Counted from the stretch's first letter, positions 8,520 to 19,724 are shown. The stretch is DNA of 64,000 nt from CAMXAS01 sp964442435 (GCA_964442435.1 CAYTZG010000008.1:1-64000), one strand, 5' to 3'. Translations and numbers: made by a program. Notes: a model not told the origin generated them from the sequence alone.

Positions 8520-9960
8520 CGATGTGTTTATGCCCGAGGATGTCGATCTGTATCAACGTTATTGGGAGGCGCGTGCGGACGCATCGGTTTCGATGCCGGA
8601 GCTGGAGGAGGAAGACTATACCGCCTTGGTCAACATCTGCATGATGAAGCAGGAATACGACAAGGGGATGATGGTGTTGGACGAGGCCTTGGGCCGTTAC
8701 CCGAACGACGACGAACTGCAACTGTGCAAGGTGGAGCTGTTGGCCGCGACGGAAAAGACCGACGAGGCCTTCAAGCTGTTGGACGAACTCGACGCCTGGT
8801 ATCCGAACAACGAGGAACGGCTGGCCGTGCGGGCCGGGCTGTATATGAGTCTGGAACGTTACGACGAGGCCGAACAGTTGTTCCGTCAGTACGAAAGCCT
8901 GGGCGGCGATGCCGGCGTGGCGGCGGCCGGCTTGGCGCAGTGTCTGGCCGTGCGCGGGCAGCGCATGGAGGGCTTCCGCAAAATCTGTCAATATCTGAAG
9001 TCGGAGCCCGATTCGCCCGAAGTCTGCAACCGTTTTATCGTTTGGACGATAGAGTGGGAGATGTTGAGCGAGGCGGCCGAAGTGCTGCACAAGATGACGG
9101 CGGAACAGCCGTACAACAAATATCTGTGGAAACTGCTCTACGAGGTTTGCGAGATGTTGGAAGACCACGAGGGCGCCAAGGAAGCCAACGAATACACGTT
9201 GGCCATCGACCCCGACGACTACGAGGCGCACGGCCGCCGCATCCTGTATTCCGACTCCTGCGACGCGGCCTTGGTGGAAGACAGTTTCAGCCGCTTTCAA
9301 CCCGAGAAGTGGACTGACACGCAACGCTTCTATTTCTACAGCATCATGGCCGACTACTATGCCGACCACCAGCAGCCCGAACGGGAGCTGTTCTATATAC
9401 GGGAGTTGATGAAGGAGCCGTTGGACGACTTGGAGACGGCCGCGTTGAATTACCGTCTGGCGAGCCGGACGTTCAAGCGCGACGACGTGGCTTCCATACG
9501 GGAGGCTTTGGCTTATTTCCGCACGGCGGCGGAGGCGTCGCGGCGGATGGACCGGCACTTGGACGGGATGCTGATTTCCGATATCCACCGCGGCATGGGG
9601 CAGTGCCTGTTGCTGTTGGGCGAGGAAGCCGACGGGCTGGCCGCCTTGCGCGAGGCCTGGCGTATCTCGTCCGCCAACGAGGTGGCGGTTTTCGACTATT
9701 TCATGAACCTCTGCATCTTGGATAAGTTGGATCAAGCCTTGGCGGATATCGAGCTCGGTTTGTCGGAAGAAGCCGGCAACGCCCGCTATCAGTTGATGAA
9801 AGGCGTGATTTTGCACTATATGAACAAGCCGAATCAGGCCGAGACCTGTTTCAAGACGGCCTTTCTGACCGATAAAGACCTTGTGACCGTTGCCGAGGAA
9901 GTGATGCCCGACATCATGGGGCTTCCGAGTCTGCAACGCATTCTGAAAGAATTGGAATAA
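8503..9960 (+). CDS. Tetratricopeptide repeat protein
   Basis: The 485-residue acidic protein has no signal peptide and is composed almost wholly of TPR-type helix pairs, for example YDKGMMVLDEALGRYPNDDELQL, LLDELDAWYPNNEERLAVRAGLYM and RYDEAEQLFRQYESLGG in the first half and NQAETCFKTAFLTDKD near the end. Such proteins serve as cytosolic scaffolds; no catalytic domain is seen and no specific partner can be named. The gene overlaps recN by 17 bases and aroE by 1 base (TAATG), so it sits inside a translationally coupled operon. Confidence 0.85.
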   Translation: MKEEVDDVFMPEDVDLYQRYWEARADASVSMPELEEEDYTALVNICMMKQEYDKGMMVLDEALGRYPNDDELQLCKVELLAATEKTDEAFKLLDELDAWYPNNEERLAVRAGLYMSLERYDEAEQLFRQYESLGGDAGVAAAGLAQCLAVRGQRMEGFRKICQYLKSEPDSPEVCNRFIVWTIEWEMLSEAAEVLHKMTAEQPYNKYLWKLLYEVCEMLEDHEGAKEANEYTLAIDPDDYEAHGRRILYSDSCDAALVEDSFSRFQPEKWTDTQRFYFYSIMADYYADHQQPERELFYIRELMKEPLDDLETAALNYRLASRTFKRDDVASIREALAYFRTAAEASRRMDRHLDGMLISDIHRGMGQCLLLLGEEADGLAALREAWRISSANEVAVFDYFMNLCILDKLDQALADIELGLSEEAGNARYQLMKGVILHYMNKPNQAETCFKTAFLTDKDLVTVAEEVMPDIMGLPSLQRILKELE

Positions 9961-10805
9961 TGGACGTTATGGGCGAACCGAACGCGGCCATCCGCCGTTA
10001 CGGCTTATTGGGCTATCCGTTGGGGCATTCTTTTTCGCCCGCTTATTTTCAGGAAAAATTCGCGCGTTTGGGCTTGTCCGGAACGCATACCTACGAACTG
10101 TTCGCATTGCAGCCGGACGGCATTCCGGGGCTGTTGGCGCGCACGGATCTCTGCGGGCTCAATGTGACGATACCCTACAAGCGCGCGTTGTGGCCGTATC
10201 TGGCCGGCGCGGGCGAGGCCGCCACGGCCTTGGGGGCCGTGAACGTGCTGCGTCGTCAGAACGGCGCGTGGTGGGGCGAGAACACCGACGTCATCGGCTT
10301 CGAACGGTCGCTGCTCAATTGGGTGGGGCGGCCGGGCGATGGCGCGGAGGCCTTGCGCCATCGCCTGCGGGCGGCGGTCGTATTGGGCGACGGCGGCGCT
10401 TCGGCGGCCGTGCAGTACGTGTTGCAACGTTTGGAGCTTCCGTTCGACGTGGTGACCCGCCGCCCGCGCCCGCTTGAAAGCGGGCCGGCCCGCCGCTCCC
10501 TGACGTATGACGCCTTTCGGCAAGCCGGCGGCTTTGCGGCTTACGGCCTCTGCGTGCAGACGACGCCCGTGGGGATGTTCCCGAACGTGGACGGCGAATT
10601 GCCGTTGCCTTACGGGACGTTGGCCGTTTCGCCCCAAACGCCTTTCTATTTCTATGATGTCATCTATAATCCCGAGCCCACGGCCATGATGCGCCGTATG
10701 GAAGCCTTGGGCGCCCGCGTCAAGGGCGGTTTGGAAATGCTGCATCTGCAGGCCGATGCGGCCTGGGAAATCTGGCAGAACGGTGTGTCATCTGACACAC
10801 CTTAA
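9960..10805 (+). CDS. aroE: Shikimate dehydrogenase
   Basis: The 281-residue protein has the AroE signature. The N-terminal domain has GYPLGHSFSPAYF for shikimate binding, the catalytic Lys in NVTIPYK (about residue 69) and the catalytic Asp in GENTDVIGF (about 105). The Rossmann domain has a dinucleotide turn GDGGASAAV, and the C-terminal segment is GLEMLHLQADAAWEIW. It reduces 3-dehydroshikimate with NADPH in aromatic amino acid synthesis. The ATG overlaps the preceding stop by one base. At the 3' end its TAA shares a TTAA palindrome with the stop of the convergent gene. Confidence 0.95.
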   Translation: MDVMGEPNAAIRRYGLLGYPLGHSFSPAYFQEKFARLGLSGTHTYELFALQPDGIPGLLARTDLCGLNVTIPYKRALWPYLAGAGEAATALGAVNVLRRQNGAWWGENTDVIGFERSLLNWVGRPGDGAEALRHRLRAAVVLGDGGASAAVQYVLQRLELPFDVVTRRPRPLESGPARRSLTYDAFRQAGGFAAYGLCVQTTPVGMFPNVDGELPLPYGTLAVSPQTPFYFYDVIYNPEPTAMMRRMEALGARVKGGLEMLHLQADAAWEIWQNGVSSDTP

Positions 10806-12004
10806 TAATTCATGACGGCCGTAATCGGGCGGTGGTCGGAATAATCCACGGCGCCCACTTCAAAATGACGGGTGCCCAGCCGGGCGTCCGCTTTGTCTGA
10901 GACCTTGCCGGAGGCGGGGTCGAGCGCGGCGCGGCAGAAGATATAATCGATGCGGTAGGCCGGGAAGAAGCCGCTGTACGTGCGGCCGAGGCCTACGCCG
11001 CGTTCCATGAAAGCGTCTTTCAAACCTTTGGCCAACGTGTGGTAAGCGTAAGACACCGGGTTTTCGTTCATGTCGCCGCAAATCAGCACGCGATAGGGGC
11101 AGGCGGCCGCATGGGCCTTGATTTGCCGTACCTGTTCGGCGTGTATGCGGGCGGCGCGGCTTACCTTACGCGCTATTTTGCCGGCTTCGGCCTTGTAGGA
11201 GACCGATTCGTCCAAAGGTTTGTTCAGCAGTTCGTGATACAGCGCCTTGTCGTGGTCGTCGAAACGCAGCGAAGCCAAATGGAAGGTATATACGCGAAGC
11301 GTGTCGCCGCCCGGCAGTTGCAGGTCGGCATACAGCGCGTTGAGCGGCGAAAGCCCCGGCACCGTGTCTTGCCGCAAAATCGGGAAGCGCGAGAAAATCG
11401 CGTTGCCGAAATAAAAGCGCGCGTTCTCCAGCAGGCGCGTGTGGTGGCGGTAGCCGGCCTTCCGCAACGTTTCGCGTATGCGGAACTGTTGGTTCTTGCT
11501 CTCGTAGTATTCCTGCAGGCAAAGGATGTCGGCTTCCTCCACGCCGATGTAGGCCGCGATACGGTCTTTCCGCTCGTTGCGGTCGCCTTGCGCGTAGTAG
11601 CCGAACAGGCAGACGTTGTACGACAGCACCTTGAATTCGCTCGGCCGCGTGGCGGAAGCCGTGCGGTCGTCGTCCCTCCGCGCGCGGTCGTTGTGGGGCA
11701 GACGCACCAACAGGCCGAGGTCCTGGAAGTTGAGCAGGATGGCCGCGAAGAAAATCAGGCAGCGTTTCTTGAAAAAGAAAAGATAGACGATGCCGAGGGC
11801 GGCGGAAGCCAGTACGAGCCAAGGGAAGGCGAGCCCTAGCAGGCTCGTGATGCCGAAGCGTCCGGGCGGGATATAGACGCACAGGAACGACCCGACGAGC
11901 CCCAGCGGCACGATGCCCGTAACGAGGAGCAACAGCACGCCCAAAAAGGATACGCGGCGCGGCGTGCCCGTCGGTTTCTTCTTATGTCCTGCGGATTTTC
12001 CCAT
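10802..12004 (-). CDS. Membrane-anchored endonuclease/exonuclease/phosphatase family protein
   Basis: The 400-residue protein starts with a basic tail and three hydrophobic helices (about residues 18-95). A DNase-I-like fold follows, with the strand LSYNVCLFG, the catalytic Glu in DILCLQEYY, the Asp-Asn pair in CGDMNENPVSYAY and the terminal SDHRPI. The family hydrolyses phosphodiester or phosphomonoester bonds in nucleic acids, phosphoinositides or sphingolipids; the substrate here is not known. The membrane anchor would place the domain at the inner membrane. It is transcribed alone and converges on aroE with a 4-base overlap. Confidence 0.88.
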   Translation of the reverse strand: MGKSAGHKKKPTGTPRRVSFLGVLLLLVTGIVPLGLVGSFLCVYIPPGRFGITSLLGLAFPWLVLASAALGIVYLFFFKKRCLIFFAAILLNFQDLGLLVRLPHNDRARRDDDRTASATRPSEFKVLSYNVCLFGYYAQGDRNERKDRIAAYIGVEEADILCLQEYYESKNQQFRIRETLRKAGYRHHTRLLENARFYFGNAIFSRFPILRQDTVPGLSPLNALYADLQLPGGDTLRVYTFHLASLRFDDHDKALYHELLNKPLDESVSYKAEAGKIARKVSRAARIHAEQVRQIKAHAAACPYRVLICGDMNENPVSYAYHTLAKGLKDAFMERGVGLGRTYSGFFPAYRIDYIFCRAALDPASGKVSDKADARLGTRHFEVGAVDYSDHRPITAVMNY

Positions 12005-12030
12005 AAACTGCGGGTTTTTCCCGTAAAGGG

Positions 12031-12038
12031 CAAAGATA
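12031..12038 (-). promoter_or_regulatory. Promoter -7 element for the EEP-family gene
   Basis: Minus-strand TATCTTTG (TAnnTTTG). The predicted start is near 12026, 22 bases before the ATG at 12004. It lies back to back with the plus-strand promoter at 12051. Confidence 0.6.
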
Positions 12039-12050
12039 GGAAAAAAACAC

Positions 12051-12058
12051 TACTTTTG
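12051..12058 (+). promoter_or_regulatory. Promoter -7 element for the acyl-CoA reductase gene
   Basis: TACTTTTG (TAnnTTTG) ends 21 bases before the ATG at 12080. It forms a divergent pair with the minus-strand element at 12031-12038. Confidence 0.6.
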
Positions 12059-12079
12059 TAACTTCTTTATACGTATGCG

Positions 12080-13123
12080 ATGGAAAGCCTGAAACCGGTA
12101 CCGGATTTGGAAGCGCGTTTGGCCGCGTGGGATGCCATAGGGCGGTATTGGCGCGCGCAAGCCGCCGCCGACCCGCGTTGGCGGGCGGCTTGCGAAGCCG
12201 CCGTGGCCGCCCAGCCGTTCTTTACAGCCGAGAACATCGCCTATGCCACGGCGGCTTGGGCCTCCGCCCTGCGCGCCGACCGGCTGCGGGCGTGGTGGAC
12301 GGCCGAAGTGGGGGCGGAAACGCGGTGGCGGCCGGGCACGGTGGCCGTCGTCATGGCCGGCAACCTGCCGTGGGTGGGGCTGCACGACGTGCTGTCGGTG
12401 CTGCTCGCCGGCTGCCGTCTGCTGTTGAAGCCCTCCGCCAAAGACCGCACGCTTTGGACGTTCTGGGCGCGGGAACTGTGGCCGTATCCGGATATGGTGA
12501 CCGTGGTGCCCGATTTGGCCGGTCAGGCGTTCGACGCCGTGATTGCCACGGGCAGCGACAACAGTTACCGCTATTTTGACTATCGTTTCCGCGGCAAGCC
12601 CGCCTTGCTGCGGCATCACCGCACGTCCTGCGCCATCCTGACCGGCGGCGAGGACGATACGCGCCTCGCCGGCCTTTGGGAAGATATGCTCCGCTATTAC
12701 GGCTTGGGCTGCCGAAACGTATCCAAACTGTTCGTGCCGCGCGCCTTCGATTGGGAACGCTTCATGGCCGTGGGGCGGCGCGGCGGCTGGATGCGCCTGC
12801 TCGACAACGCGGCCTATGCCCATAACTACCGCCGCCGCAAGGCCTTGCTCGATATGCAGGGGTTGCCGTACCTCGACGGCGGGGCGGTGCTGTTCGAAGC
12901 GGGGGCGGGAGCGCCCGGCATCGCCTCCGTCGCCTATGCGGTTTACGACAGCCCGTCGCAGGCGGCGGATTGGGTGGCGGCGGCCGGCCCCGAAGCCTGG
13001 CAGTGCGTCGTAGGGGAGGGCGACGGCCTCATCCCGTTCGGTCAGGCCCAGCATCCGACGTTGATCGATTATGCCGACGGCGTTTCGATTCCGGCCTTTT
13101 TGAAAGAAAACTTTGCAATTTGA
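12080..13123 (+). CDS. LuxC-family acyl-CoA reductase
   Basis: The 347-residue protein resembles the LuxC/acyl-CoA reductase family related to aldehyde dehydrogenases. It has the nucleotide-binding stretch VVMAGNLPWVGLHDVLSVLL, the LLLKPSAKD segment, VIATGSDNSYRYFDYRFRG, and the catalytic Cys in YGLGCRNVSKLF (about residue 215). This family reduces acyl-CoA or acyl-protein thioesters to aldehydes with NADPH. Bacteroidetes carry it widely, but the physiological substrate is not established. The ATG at 12080 follows a clear promoter by 21 bases. The 3' end contains the L31 promoter. Confidence 0.85.
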   Translation: MESLKPVPDLEARLAAWDAIGRYWRAQAAADPRWRAACEAAVAAQPFFTAENIAYATAAWASALRADRLRAWWTAEVGAETRWRPGTVAVVMAGNLPWVGLHDVLSVLLAGCRLLLKPSAKDRTLWTFWARELWPYPDMVTVVPDLAGQAFDAVIATGSDNSYRYFDYRFRGKPALLRHHRTSCAILTGGEDDTRLAGLWEDMLRYYGLGCRNVSKLFVPRAFDWERFMAVGRRGGWMRLLDNAAYAHNYRRRKALLDMQGLPYLDGGAVLFEAGAGAPGIASVAYAVYDSPSQAADWVAAAGPEAWQCVVGEGDGLIPFGQAQHPTLIDYADGVSIPAFLKENFAI

Positions 13124-13142
13124 GAAAAAAAGTTTACTTTTG
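13112..13142 (+). promoter_or_regulatory. rpmE promoter (-33 and -7)
   Basis: TTTG at 13112-13115 and TACTTTTG at 13135-13142 are separated by 19 bases, the ideal Bacteroidetes spacing. The -33 box lies inside the end of the upstream acyl-CoA reductase gene. The leader is about 29 bases. Confidence 0.75.
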
Positions 13143-13175
13143 CACCCCTTAAACAGCAGAAAATACGATACAGAT

Positions 13176-13445
13176 ATGAAAAAAGACATCCACCCCGAGA
13201 ATTATAGACCTGTGGTTTTCAAAGACATGTCTAATGATTATGCGTTCTTGTGCAAATCTACGATACAAACGAAAGACACGATCAAGTGGGAAGACGGCAA
13301 CGAATACCCGTTGGTAAAGTTGGAAATCTCCAGCGCTTCGCACCCGTTCTTCACCGGCAAGGTTAAACTGGTGGATACGGCCGGTCGCGTAGATAAGTTC
13401 ATGAACAAGTACCAGAAACACATGGACCGCAAGAAAGCCAACTAA
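13176..13445 (+). CDS. rpmE2: 50S ribosomal protein L31, type B
   Basis: The 89-residue protein MKKDIHPENYRPVVFKDMSN... matches L31, with the SASHPFFTGKVKLVDTAGRVDKF core. It has a single Cys (FLCKST) and lacks the CxxC zinc motif, so it is the zinc-independent type B form. I took the ATG at 13176; upstream in-frame codons precede or overlap the promoter. L31 bridges the two ribosomal subunits. It is transcribed alone between a strong promoter and a hairpin terminator. Confidence 0.95.
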   Translation: MKKDIHPENYRPVVFKDMSNDYAFLCKSTIQTKDTIKWEDGNEYPLVKLEISSASHPFFTGKVKLVDTAGRVDKFMNKYQKHMDRKKAN

Positions 13446-13476
13446 GACGGGGCGTCTTAGGCTTTCATACCATAAG

Positions 13477-13506
13477 GAGGTGGAATCGTAAGGTTCCGCC
13501 TCTTTT
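13477..13506 (+). terminator. Terminator after L31
   Basis: GAGGTGGAA (13477-13485) pairs with TTCCGCCTC (13494-13502) with one G-U wobble around an 8-base loop, and TTTT follows. It is placed 31 bases after the L31 stop. Confidence 0.7.
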
Positions 13507-13580
13507 GCTATCAACCGTTCCCATCGGGGCGGCGCGCCCTGCCAGCCTTCTGCCATTAAGGCGGCCGGCGGTTTTTGGCA

Positions 13581-13588
13581 TACTTTTG
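13581..13588 (+). promoter_or_regulatory. Promoter -7 element for the glmU-like/lon unit
   Basis: TACTTTTG fits TAnnTTTG and lies 40 bases before the ATG at 13629, after the L31 terminator. No clear -33 element. Confidence 0.5.
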
Positions 13589-13628
13589 GATAATGGCATT
13601 TAGTGGCATATAAAACACACAGACGGTT

Positions 13629-14795
13629 ATGAATTACATCCTTTTCGATGACGTGCAGATCCGGCAGCAGCTGTTGCCGTTCACGTTCACGCGGCCGATA
13701 GCCGAAATCCGCCTCGGCATCGATACGATTCGCGAGAAATGGGAACGCTTTTTGGGCCGGGAGGTCTCCATCTTGACGGAAGCCTATCTGTCTGAGAAAT
13801 ATCCGCTCCGTCAGGCCGATGACAATATCCTGATCAATGCGGCCGTTTTGCCGGATGAAGCGCTGGTTCGGGCCGTCACGGGCTTGAAGGCCAACCAGGC
13901 CTTGTCGAGCGAGGATTGGATTATCGCGCACCATATCAAGGACGGGATGGATGGCGGTGAGGCGGTGACGGAAGAAATCGAATACGACCGTCCGGTGCGT
14001 CTTATCGAAAACAATTGGGATATCTTCCTGCTCAATGCCGAGCAGATTAAACTGGACGTTCCGGCCTTGACCGCCGGTCGGGAAAGCCAGCCGCTTTCGG
14101 CCACCAACCGGGTCATCGGTGCGGAAAACATCTTCGTGGAGGCGGGGGCGCGTGTGGAGATGGCGATGCTCAACGCTTCGGAGGGCCCGATATACATCGG
14201 CAAGGATGCGGAAATCATGGAGGGCGCGATGCTGCGCGGCCCCATCGTCGTGGGCGAAGCCTCCGTCATCAAGATGGGCGCCAAGATTTACGGCGGCACC
14301 ACGATCGGCCCGCACTGCAAGGTGGGCGGCGAGGTCAACAACGCCGTCATCTTCGGCTATTCCAACAAGGCGCACGACGGCTTTCTCGGCAACGCCGTTC
14401 TGGGCGAGTGGTGCAACCTGGGGGCCGATACCAACAATTCCAATCTCAAGAACGATTACAGCACCGTCAAGGTATGGAGCTATGCCGCCGATGCCTTCGT
14501 GCAGACCGGCGAACAGTTCTGCGGCCTGTTCATGGGCGACCATTCCAAGACGGCCATCAATACGATGTTCAACACGGGTACCGTGGTGGGCGTAAGCGCC
14601 AATGTGGCCGCCGCCGGTTTCCCGCGTCAGTTCATCCCGTCGTTTACGTGGGCGGGCAAGCCTTATCCCATCGACAAAGCCTTGGAAACGGCGCGTCAGA
14701 TGTACGGCCGCCGTCACAAGACGCTCACCGAGGCGGACGAGGCCATTCTCCGCGAGGTGTACGAAGCGACGCATCACAACCGTAACAAGAAGTAA
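13629..14795 (+). CDS. Alternative GlmU: sugar-1-phosphate nucleotidyltransferase / hexapeptide acyltransferase
   Basis: The 388-residue protein has a divergent nucleotidyltransferase half beginning LLPFTFTRPIAEIRLGIDTIREKWER, followed from about residue 165 by left-handed beta-helix hexapeptide repeats (IYIGKDAEIMEGAMLRGPIVVGEASVIK and onward) and the segment GEWCNLGADTNNSNLKNDY. This is the Bacteroidetes-type GlmU replacement, expected to acetylate glucosamine-1-phosphate and form UDP-GlcNAc for cell wall and lipopolysaccharide. It starts 40 bases after a TAnnTTTG element and ends 4 bases before lon. Confidence 0.85.
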   Translation: MNYILFDDVQIRQQLLPFTFTRPIAEIRLGIDTIREKWERFLGREVSILTEAYLSEKYPLRQADDNILINAAVLPDEALVRAVTGLKANQALSSEDWIIAHHIKDGMDGGEAVTEEIEYDRPVRLIENNWDIFLLNAEQIKLDVPALTAGRESQPLSATNRVIGAENIFVEAGARVEMAMLNASEGPIYIGKDAEIMEGAMLRGPIVVGEASVIKMGAKIYGGTTIGPHCKVGGEVNNAVIFGYSNKAHDGFLGNAVLGEWCNLGADTNNSNLKNDYSTVKVWSYAADAFVQTGEQFCGLFMGDHSKTAINTMFNTGTVVGVSANVAAAGFPRQFIPSFTWAGKPYPIDKALETARQMYGRRHKTLTEADEAILREVYEATHHNRNKK

Positions 14796-14799
14796 ATCT

Positions 14800-17298
<2,499 letters not shown>

Positions 17299-17347
17299 AA
17301 AATTACAGCCAAATGTTAAAAATAGTTAAAAGTCTAAAAAGTTTTTT

Positions 17348-17355
17348 TATATTTG
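17348..17355 (+). promoter_or_regulatory. Promoter -7 element for the type IX cargo gene
   Basis: TATATTTG (TAnnTTTG) in an AT-rich 111-base intergenic region, 54 bases before the ATG at 17410. Confidence 0.6.
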
Positions 17356-17409
17356 CACATAGATAAAAGTGGAAATCATAAATTAAAAACACTTAATAAT
17401 TCAAACACA

Positions 17410-18807
17410 ATGAAAAAACTATTGATGGTTGTGTGTGCGGCGGCTTTCGGTATCGGGGCGGTTGCGCAGGCGCAAATCGTGCGGACCGATAATGCCATGG
17501 GCAAAACGGTTTACGATTGTAGAGCGAAAATGGCCGATATGTCCGATTATTCGGTGCTTGGCCCAATCCAAGGACAGTTGATGGATGTCACCACTCCTGC
17601 TGACATTAGACGTAACGATACATTGGGTTGGCATGACGAGTATGTGACGGAAGAATGCGACCGTTACTACACGCTTGTAGAGTATGTTCCGGACCTCACG
17701 TGTTTGGCTACCTATGATTATATGCCGACGCCGTTGGGCGCCATGTGGTCCGGTTCGGGCGAATCGGGGGCGACGTTCACGACGGCCAACAACTTGTATA
17801 ATACTTATGCCCGTATAGACCTCAATAGCGCTTGGGTTGTGGGTGCCGTTGCCTATGTTTACCGTAAGGGTAATCCGACGGCTTGGAATAGCGTCGACAT
17901 CAGCGACTATGAAACGAGTGAGGTGAATGGTGTTGCGGTTCCGCTTCTGCCCTGTAAGTTGAAAGGGTATCCGACGGTTCAGCCTCAGCAGACCTATTAC
18001 GATTATTATGATATGTTGGAAGGTGGCGAACCTTCGCTCATCGATGTGGAAATGCCGTTGACGATGCAGGGCGCGGTTGAAACCCCGGGAACGTATATCC
18101 GCTACTATGAATTGGGGCAGAACGGTAATAATCCGTGGCCGACGGTACAGCGTATCGGTGGTATGTTTGACCAGGTATTCCCGGCTTGGGCGAATTTCGG
18201 GCTTTCCGTACAGGTTGAACTGACGAACAATGCGGCTTACGACTCGTTGTGGAATTGGGCTATAACGGCCAAGAGCAACGTGGACATGTGTACGTTTGTC
18301 GATGACTGGGCTGCGTGGATTCGTATTGACTACTCGCATCCGGAAGGCTTCCAGTTGATGGTTGAAGAGGTTGACGTGACTCAACCGTGGATGGGTGCAG
18401 GGGATGAGTTTGCGGGTTTCGCGCCTCCCGCCTGCCCGCAATATGGCAATGGCCAGAGTCTGTTCGTTTATGCGTTCAGCCAAGGTCTTTACCTGAAAGA
18501 TGGTCAGCACTTCTTGCCGATGCTTTACCCGATTGTTCAAAACCGTGCTTCGATTGAAAGAGAACAGGATGCTTATGCGCAGACGGTTTCCGTTTATCCG
18601 GTGCCGGCTACCGATAAGGTAAACTTTGTGGCTTTGGACGAAATTCAGAAAGTGGAGATTTACAATATGGCCGGTACGCTGGTTAAGGTTTACATGATGA
18701 ATGATATCCATTTTGAATTGGATGTAACGTCCTTTATGCCCGGTACGTATGTAGCCAAGATTACGACTACAAACGGTGTCGCCAGCAAGAAACTGTTGGT
18801 TAAGTAA
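17410..18807 (+). CDS. Secreted protein with type IX secretion C-terminal sorting domain
   Basis: The 465-residue protein has a signal peptide (MKKLLMVVCAAAFGIGAVAQA) and ends with a type A sorting domain over about the last 75 residues. The tell-tale parts are VYPVPATDKVNF, VEIYNMAGTLV, MPGTYVAKITT and KKLLVK. Such domains direct export through the type IX machinery and surface attachment. The 370-residue central part is rich in Tyr, Trp and Asp and shows no enzyme motif I recognise. Base composition is noticeably less GC-rich than the neighbours, which may reflect codon bias for high expression or a different origin. It has its own promoter and terminator. Confidence 0.85.
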   Translation: MKKLLMVVCAAAFGIGAVAQAQIVRTDNAMGKTVYDCRAKMADMSDYSVLGPIQGQLMDVTTPADIRRNDTLGWHDEYVTEECDRYYTLVEYVPDLTCLATYDYMPTPLGAMWSGSGESGATFTTANNLYNTYARIDLNSAWVVGAVAYVYRKGNPTAWNSVDISDYETSEVNGVAVPLLPCKLKGYPTVQPQQTYYDYYDMLEGGEPSLIDVEMPLTMQGAVETPGTYIRYYELGQNGNNPWPTVQRIGGMFDQVFPAWANFGLSVQVELTNNAAYDSLWNWAITAKSNVDMCTFVDDWAAWIRIDYSHPEGFQLMVEEVDVTQPWMGAGDEFAGFAPPACPQYGNGQSLFVYAFSQGLYLKDGQHFLPMLYPIVQNRASIEREQDAYAQTVSVYPVPATDKVNFVALDEIQKVEIYNMAGTLVKVYMMNDIHFELDVTSFMPGTYVAKITTTNGVASKKLLVK

Positions 18808-18853
18808 AAACGCGATAGACTAAGCGCGGGTATCCGTGCGGTGTTTATCGATA

Positions 18854-18892
18854 GAAAAAAGGGAAAGTGCCTCGCGCGCTTTCCCTTTTTTC
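18854..18892 (+). terminator. Strong terminator between the cargo gene and truA
   Basis: A 14-bp perfect stem, GAAAAAAGGGAAAG (18854-18867) with its complement at 18879-18892, closes an 11-base loop and gives a T-run on either strand. It ends the cargo gene and also rules out truA starts placed further upstream. Confidence 0.85.
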
Positions 18893-18902
18893 GTTTTATC
18901 CG

Positions 18903-18910
18903 TACCTTTG
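18903..18910 (+). promoter_or_regulatory. truA promoter -7 element
   Basis: TACCTTTG (TAnnTTTG) sits between the terminator and the likely TTG start codon at 18916, leaving essentially no leader. Confidence 0.55.
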
Positions 18911-18915
18911 CGGGG

Positions 18916-19710
18916 TTGAGACGTTTTTTCCTACATATGGCGTATAACGGCCGCTCGTTCTGCGGCTGGCAGGTGCAGCCCGGCGTGCCGAGCGTGCAGG
19001 GCGCGGTGGAACAGGCCTTGGCCGTGTTGTTCAAAACGCCCGTGCGGCTGACCGGCGCGGGGCGGACCGATACGGGCGTGCATGCCGTTTCGTACTACGC
19101 GCATTTCGATTTGGCGGAGGAAGTATGGGCGGCCGCGGTCGCGCGCAGCCAAAAGGCGGCGGGAGAGGTCTTGGCCGACGTCTATGCGCATTGGGTCTAT
19201 CAGTTGAATGCGTTGGTGGGGGCGGACATCGCCATCTACCGGCTGTTCGAGACGTCCATGGATTGCCATGCGCGTTTCTCGGCCGTGGAGCGGACGTACC
19301 GCTATTATATTCATGTAATCAAAAATCCGTTTATCGCGGAAAGCAGTCACTTCGTGCGGCAACCTTTGGATATGGACGCCATGCGCGCGGCCGCGGCCCT
19401 GTTGGTGGGGCGGCGCGATTTCAGCGCGTTCGAGAAACTGCACGGCGCGGACAGTTCGCATATCTGCGACCTGCGGCGGGCCGAACTGCAGGACTTGGGC
19501 GACGGCCGTTACTGTTTCGTGTTTTCGGCCGACCGTTTCCTGCGCAATATGGTGCGCGCGATGGTGGGCACGCTGTTGGCCGTGGGGCAGGGCCGTTTCG
19601 CCGTGTCGGACGTGCCGGCCATTTTGGATGGCCGCGACCGCGGGCAAGCGGGGGAATCGGTGCCCGGACACGCGCTGTTCTTGCAGGAAGTGCGTTATCC
19701 GGCGTGGTAA
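18916..19710 (+). CDS. truA: tRNA pseudouridine(38-40) synthase TruA
   Basis: The protein (264 residues from the TTG at 18916) aligns with TruA from its first strand RRFFLHMAYNGRSFCGWQ. The catalytic Asp is in AGRTDTGVHA, with FDPLE-like RFSAVERTYRYYIH and the C-terminal FLRNMVRAMVGTLL. It isomerises uridines in the anticodon arm of tRNAs. The TTG is preferred because it gives the family's usual N-terminus (two or three residues before the first strand). Upstream in-frame starts fall inside the terminator and promoter, and the ATG at 18934 would remove the first strand. Confidence 0.9.
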   Translation: MRRFFLHMAYNGRSFCGWQVQPGVPSVQGAVEQALAVLFKTPVRLTGAGRTDTGVHAVSYYAHFDLAEEVWAAAVARSQKAAGEVLADVYAHWVYQLNALVGADIAIYRLFETSMDCHARFSAVERTYRYYIHVIKNPFIAESSHFVRQPLDMDAMRAAAALLVGRRDFSAFEKLHGADSSHICDLRRAELQDLGDGRYCFVFSADRFLRNMVRAMVGTLLAVGQGRFAVSDVPAILDGRDRGQAGESVPGHALFLQEVRYPAW

Positions 19711-19724
19711 AATCATAAACAAGG

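Noticed and set aside
13572..13588. TTTTTGG upstream of the GlmU-like promoter as its -33 box
   Set aside because: It is far closer than 19-20 bases to the TACTTTTG element, so it does not fit the consensus.
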